A stretch of 64,000 nucleotides of DNA, taken from positions 1 through 64,000 of the forward strand of contig JBBSGB010000008.1 in the NCBI GenBank assembly GCA_038254545.1. Reading direction: 5' to 3'. The translations under genes and the position numbers were made by a program. This DNA comes from CAHJXF01 sp038254545. GTDB lineage: Bacteria > Pseudomonadota > Gammaproteobacteria > Burkholderiales > Burkholderiaceae_D. Of this stretch, positions 60,018 through 64,000 are shown piece by piece. Numbering within the stretch: the stretch's first letter is position 1; each line of letters starts with the position of its first letter. The notes beneath the pieces were generated by a model. That model did no database searches and was not told the origin of the DNA. It saw only the letters and a program-made list of their open reading frames with translations.

Positions 60018-61715
60018 CTACGTTGCCCACCCCCGCGCCCGCTCGACCGCACGTCGCCACACGGCTCGTCGCTGCTCACGCTGCGTCTCGGTCATCGCCG
60101 GCGTGAACACGCGATCGACCTGCCAGCGCCCGGCGATCGCATCCTTGTCTTCCCACAGGCCGACCGCGAGGCCTGCGAGATACGCGGCGCCGAGCGCGGT
60201 CGTCTCGATGACTGTTGGCCGCACCACCGACACGCCCAGCAGGTCGGCCTGCATCTGCATCAACAGATCGTTGACCGAGGCGCCGCCATCGACGCGCAAC
60301 TCGCTGACCTTGATGCCGGTGTCGGACTCCATCGCGTCGAGCACGTCGCACACCTGGAAAGCGATGCTCTCCAGCGCCGCGCGCGCGATGTGCGCCTTGC
60401 CCGTCGCACGCGTGATGCCGACCAGCGCGCCGCGCGCATAGGCGTCCCAGTACGGCGCGCCCAGTCCAGCGAACGCGGGCACCAGCACCACGCCACCACT
60501 GTCGGGCACGCTCGCCGCGAGCGCTTCGACCGCGGCTGCGTCTTCGATCATGCCGAGTTGGTCGCGCAGCCATTGCACCACCGCGCCGCCGGCGAAGACG
60601 CTGCCTTCGAGCGCATAGACCACCGTCGGGTCCGGCGGGATCTCGGGCGGATTCTTCAGCATGATCGCTTCGGTCGTCGTGACCCAGCCGCGTGAGCTTT
60701 CCCAGTTTTCCACCTGCACGAGCGGCAGCACGCCGTCGTCCTCGTCGTCGAAGGGATCGTACGGTCCTGTCCGCGCGCGCGGGATGCGCCAGCCCACGGT
60801 CGAGAGCAGCTTCGCCTTCGAGTTCGTCGGCGCGTGGCCGGTATTCATCAACATGAAGCAGCCGGTGCCATAGGTGGTCTTGACCATGCCGGGCTCGAAA
60901 CAGCACTGCCCGAAGAGCGCGGCCTGTTGATCGCCCGCGACGCCGGCGATGAGAGTGTCGGGCGGCAGGCTCTGCAGCGTTGCGCGTAGGGCCGGCGCGA
61001 CGCGGTCCCACGCGGTGTCCACGGCGCCGTCCGCCGACGCAGCGGCGCCGATCACTTTCGACGACTCGACCACCGTCGGCAACATCGCCTTCGGAACGCC
61101 GAAAACCGACAACATGCGATCGTCCCATCGCAGCTTGTGGATGTTGTAGAGCAGCGTGCGCGATGCGTTGCTCACGTCGGTGACGTGCAGCGCACCGGCG
61201 GTGAGATTCCAGATCAGCCAGCTATCGACGGTACCGAACGCGAGCTCGCCGGCTTCCGCGCGCTCGACGACGAATGGGAGGTTGTCGAGCATCCAGGTGA
61301 GCTTGCTGGCCGAAAAATAGGGATCGACGACGAGGCCGGTGCGCCATGCAATGCCTTCCTCGCTTTGCGTTTGCCGGATCGACTCGCAGAAGTCCGCGGT
61401 GCGCCGGTCCTGCCACACGATCGCGGGACCTACCGGAACGCCGGTGGCGCGGTCCCACACGATCGTGGTCTCGCGCTGGTTGGTGATGCCGATCGCCGCG
61501 ATGTCGGGCGCGGCGATGCCGGCCTGCGCGATCGCTTCGGCTGCAACTGCGAACTGGCTCTCGGCGATCTCGATCGCATCCTGCTCGACCCAGCCGTCGT
61601 GCGGATAGGACGAATGCGTTTCGCGTTGCGCCGATGCGAGAATGCGCGCGTCTTCATCGAAGACGATGGCGCGGGAACTGGTGGTGCCCTGATCGAGCGC
61701 GAGGATGACTTTCAT
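60018..61715 (-). CDS. glpK: glycerol kinase with an acidic insertion
   Basis: 565-aa FGGY kinase phosphorylating glycerol to glycerol-3-phosphate. ALDQGTTSSRAIVFDE, the substrate motif QRETTIVWDRATG, VDSWLIWNLT, YGTGCFML and GLGAPYWDAYARG are conserved. The protein is about 65 aa longer than usual. The excess lies between STVGWRI and VVYALEGS (about residues 310-363), including PYDPFDDEDDG and ENWESSRGW. It converges with modE. No glpF or glpD is in the window. Confidence 0.94.
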   Translation of the reverse strand: MKVILALDQGTTSSRAIVFDEDARILASAQRETHSSYPHDGWVEQDAIEIAESQFAVAAEAIAQAGIAAPDIAAIGITNQRETTIVWDRATGVPVGPAIVWQDRRTADFCESIRQTQSEEGIAWRTGLVVDPYFSASKLTWMLDNLPFVVERAEAGELAFGTVDSWLIWNLTAGALHVTDVSNASRTLLYNIHKLRWDDRMLSVFGVPKAMLPTVVESSKVIGAAASADGAVDTAWDRVAPALRATLQSLPPDTLIAGVAGDQQAALFGQCCFEPGMVKTTYGTGCFMLMNTGHAPTNSKAKLLSTVGWRIPRARTGPYDPFDDEDDGVLPLVQVENWESSRGWVTTTEAIMLKNPPEIPPDPTVVYALEGSVFAGGAVVQWLRDQLGMIEDAAAVEALAASVPDSGGVVLVPAFAGLGAPYWDAYARGALVGITRATGKAHIARAALESIAFQVCDVLDAMESDTGIKVSELRVDGGASVNDLLMQMQADLLGVSVVRPTVIETTALGAAYLAGLAVGLWEDKDAIAGRWQVDRVFTPAMTETQREQRRAVWRRAVERARGWAT

Positions 61716-61817
61716 GGCGGCGGGGCGATGGGTTCCGCAGGCAGTCGAGGACGCAGAGTATGCGCGGCTATCATGGGCGATTCGCCGCGGCCGGCATCTT
61801 CCGTTCGACCTATCCTC

Positions 61818-62618
61818 ATGGCCAATCCCCTGAAGCCCTATCGCATCACCGACGACAGGAAGCTCGACCTCGGCGCATTCGATCCCGCCACCCGCGCCGT
61901 TGCGGGCGACGACGACGCGCTGAACAAAATCCAGAAGCAGATCGCCGCGTACCAGAATGCGCTCTTCGCGGAAAATCGGCGCAGTCTCCTCGTCGTCCTG
62001 CAAGGCATGGACACCTCGGGCAAGGACGGCGCCACGATTGCGACCTTCGACAAGACCCATCCGCAAGGCGTCTATGTCACGCCGTTCAAGGCGCCGTCGG
62101 CCGACGAAGCGGCTCACGATTTCCTGTGGCGCGTGCATCCGCATGCGCCGGCCAAGGGAATGATCGCGGTCTTCAATCGCAGCCACTACGAGGCCGTGAT
62201 CGCCGAGCGGGTGCTCGGCCTGGCCGACAAGAAGGAATGCAAGCGCCGCTATGCGCAGATCGTCGACTTCGAGCGCCTGTTGATCGAGCACGGCACGACG
62301 ATCGTGAAATGCTTCCTGCATATCTCGATGGCCGAGCAGAAGGGACGGCTGCAATCGCGGCTCGATGACGCGACCAAGCACTGGAAATTCAATCCCAACG
62401 ACCTCGTCGAACGCGGACGTTGGGATACGAACGCCGAAGCTTTCACCGACGCGATCCGCTATACGTCGACGCGCGATGCGCCGTGGTGGATCGTGCCCTC
62501 GGACTCCAAGCCGCATCGCAACCTGATGGTCGCAACCGTGGTGCGCGACGCGCTCGCCCGCATCGATCCGAAGTACCCGCCGCTCGACCCGAAGTACAAG
62601 GGCATCGTGATCGAGTGA
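61818..62618 (+). CDS. ppk2: polyphosphate kinase 2 family protein
   Basis: 266-aa PPK2 enzyme transferring phosphate between polyphosphate and nucleotides. Walker A is LQGMDTSGKDGATI. Walker B and lid regions are FNRSHYEAVIAERV and HISMAEQKGRLQSRLDD, with the C-terminal APWWIVPSDSKPHRNLM. Length and the single domain fit the class that phosphorylates AMP and/or ADP, but subclass is not certain. It is divergent from glpK. Confidence 0.94.
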   Translation: MANPLKPYRITDDRKLDLGAFDPATRAVAGDDDALNKIQKQIAAYQNALFAENRRSLLVVLQGMDTSGKDGATIATFDKTHPQGVYVTPFKAPSADEAAHDFLWRVHPHAPAKGMIAVFNRSHYEAVIAERVLGLADKKECKRRYAQIVDFERLLIEHGTTIVKCFLHISMAEQKGRLQSRLDDATKHWKFNPNDLVERGRWDTNAEAFTDAIRYTSTRDAPWWIVPSDSKPHRNLMVATVVRDALARIDPKYPPLDPKYKGIVIE

Positions 62619-62705
62619 TTGCGATGCGTTGAAGAATGTTGAAGATGCGCGGTTGACGCACGCCGCCGTCGTCGGCTAGTGTCGAAAGCCCGCAGGAGAC
62701 CCACC

Positions 62706-64000
62706 ATGACCGACCTGTCCGAACCGAAGAAGATCGCCGAACGCGAGGCCGCGTGGCGACCCGCGCACAAGGTGCGCTTCGTGACGGCCGCCGCGCTGTT
62801 CGACGGGCACGATGCGTCGATCAACATCATGCGGCGCATCCTGCAATCGAACGGCTGCGAAGTGATCCACCTCGGGCACAACCGCTCGGTCGACGAAGTC
62901 GTCACCTGCGCCTTGCAGGAGGATGTGCAGGGCATCGCCGTGTCTAGCTATCAGGGCGGACACGTCGAGTACTTCAAGTACATGATCGACCTCCTGAAGC
63001 AGCGCGGCGGCGCGCATATCAAGGTGTTCGCCGGCGGCGGCGGCGTGATCGTGGCAAGCGAGATCGCCGAGTTGCAGGCGTATGGCGTCGAGCGCATCTA
63101 CAGTCCCGAAGACGGCCAGCGCATGGGGCTTGCGGGAATGATCCGGGACATGATCGAACGCTGCGATGTCGATCTGTCGGTGCATGCGCCGAAGTCGCTC
63201 GACGGGATTCGCAAGGGTGATCGACGCGCGCTCGCGCAATTGATCACGGTGCTCGAGAATCGTCGCGGCGCGCCTGCGACGGCCGGTGATGCTGCGGACG
63301 GCAGCTTCACGCGCCTGCGCGAGTCGCTCTACAAGGCGGCCGACAAGGCAACCGTGCCCACGCTCGGCATCACGGGCACCGGCGGCGCGGGCAAGTCGTC
63401 GTTGACCGACGAACTGATTCGCCGCATGCGTCTCGATCAGGACGACGCCTTGCAGATCGCGGTCATCTCGATCGATCCGTCGCGTCGCAAGTCGGGCGGA
63501 GCGCTGCTGGGAGACCGCATCCGCATGAACGCGATCGGACCGTGGAAGCGGGCCGATGGAACCGCGGACTCGTCACCTCGCGGCGGTGTCTTCATGCGCT
63601 CGCTCGCCACGCGCGAAGCGGGGCAGGAGATCTCCGACGCGCTGCCCGACGTGATCGCCGCGTGCAAGGTCGCGGGCTTCGACCTGATCGTCGTCGAGAC
63701 CTCGGGCATCGGGCAGGGCGATGCGGCGATCGTTCCGCTGGTGGACGTGAGCATGTACGTGATGACGCCCGAGTTCGGCGCGGCCAGCCAGCTCGAGAAG
63801 ATCGACATGCTCGACTTCGCGGATTTTGTCGCCATCAACAAGTTCGATCGCAAGGGCGCGGCCGATGCCTTGCGCGACGTCGCCAAACAGGTCCAGCGCA
63901 ATCGCGAAGCCTTCACGATGTCGCCCGACCAGATGCCGGTGTACGGCACGCAGGCGTCGAAGTTCAACGACGACGGCGTGACGGCGTTCTATCAGGGACT
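62706..64000 (+). CDS. icmF: fused isobutyryl-CoA mutase (IcmF), 5' part
   Basis: The gene is cut by the window end; 431 codons are visible. The N-terminal B12-binding domain has the cobalt-ligand His35 in FDGHDASINIM and the loop AVSSYQGGH, followed by the MeaB/ArgK-like GTPase chaperone with P-loop GTGGAGKS (224-231), ISIDPSRRKSGGALLGDR and VVETSGIGQGDAAI. That order identifies IcmF-type fusions, whose mutase domain would lie beyond the edge. AGGAGA precedes the ATG. It interconverts isobutyryl- or pivalyl/isovaleryl-CoA and the linear isomer. Confidence 0.93.
   Translation, partial: MTDLSEPKKIAEREAAWRPAHKVRFVTAAALFDGHDASINIMRRILQSNGCEVIHLGHNRSVDEVVTCALQEDVQGIAVSSYQGGHVEYFKYMIDLLKQRGGAHIKVFAGGGGVIVASEIAELQAYGVERIYSPEDGQRMGLAGMIRDMIERCDVDLSVHAPKSLDGIRKGDRRALAQLITVLENRRGAPATAGDAADGSFTRLRESLYKAADKATVPTLGITGTGGAGKSSLTDELIRRMRLDQDDALQIAVISIDPSRRKSGGALLGDRIRMNAIGPWKRADGTADSSPRGGVFMRSLATREAGQEISDALPDVIAACKVAGFDLIVVETSGIGQGDAAIVPLVDVSMYVMTPEFGAASQLEKIDMLDFADFVAINKFDRKGAADALRDVAKQVQRNREAFTMSPDQMPVYGTQASKFNDDGVTAFYQG

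Noticed and set aside
1..64000. CRISPR arrays, tRNA or rRNA genes, insertion sequences
   Set aside because: No regularly spaced repeats, cloverleaf patterns, rRNA signatures or transposase genes were seen on reading the window.

Overview
The window is a GC-rich, gene-dense chromosomal segment from a betaproteobacterium, most likely Burkholderiales. The evidence is the yraN-diaA-dolP block with divergent rsmI, the glmU / Lrp / glmS neighbourhood, a DUF2917 gene beside a GcvA-like LysR gene, and a Psd of the Comamonadaceae/Alcaligenaceae type. This is protein-level recognition only. I see no rRNA, tRNA, CRISPR array or insertion sequence. The right edge cuts through a fused acyl-CoA mutase gene.

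Layout. 0-7.4 kb: housekeeping (psd, nitronate monooxygenase, rsmI, yraN, diaA, dolP, a DDAH-like hydrolase, a TraB/GumN protein, an HD protein). 7.5-12.2 kb: a compact double-glycine peptide export locus with an HlyD adaptor, two small precursor peptides with 15-residue leaders, a small two-helix membrane protein and a C39-peptidase ABC transporter. It looks like an undescribed microcin- or bacteriocin-type system. 12.2-16.8 kb: an RND efflux pump without its outer-membrane channel. 17-20.2 kb: an aromatic amino-acid operon (hppD, proline dehydrogenase, phhA). 20.2-25.6 kb: glmU, a ferritin-like gene, Lrp and glmS.

25.7-29.2 kb is a defence-like accessory island of lower GC. It holds two tandem PUA/EVE-HNH nucleases, a zeta-toxin-like gene with a small partner, and a ParDE-type pair whose palindromic operator overlaps its promoter. 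29.4-34.9 kb: a second FtsH-like protease, a GNAT protein, DUF2917, a LysR gene with a probable frameshift, and two short transcription units ending in strong terminators. 35-38.6 kb: a PQQ alcohol dehydrogenase with the lanthanide-type Asp pair, a diheme cytochrome and an MDR oxidoreductase. 38.8-42.8 kb: an ankyrin protein, an MFS transporter, small unknowns and a RIO-like kinase.

42.8-49.3 kb reads as one GntR-controlled regulon: an aminotransferase and MFS transporter run one way, gntR and a large FAD/Fe-S oxidase run the other, with two identical palindromes between them. 49.4-53 kb: an overlapping signalling operon of an unknown small protein, a double-domain KaiC-like ATPase and a GGDEF-histidine kinase fusion. 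53-56.4 kb: the gentisate route (LysR, 3-hydroxybenzoate 6-hydroxylase-like monooxygenase, gentisate dioxygenase). 56.4-60 kb: modABC-modE preceded by a ModE box. 60-64 kb: glycerol kinase with an insertion, PPK2, and the start of IcmF.
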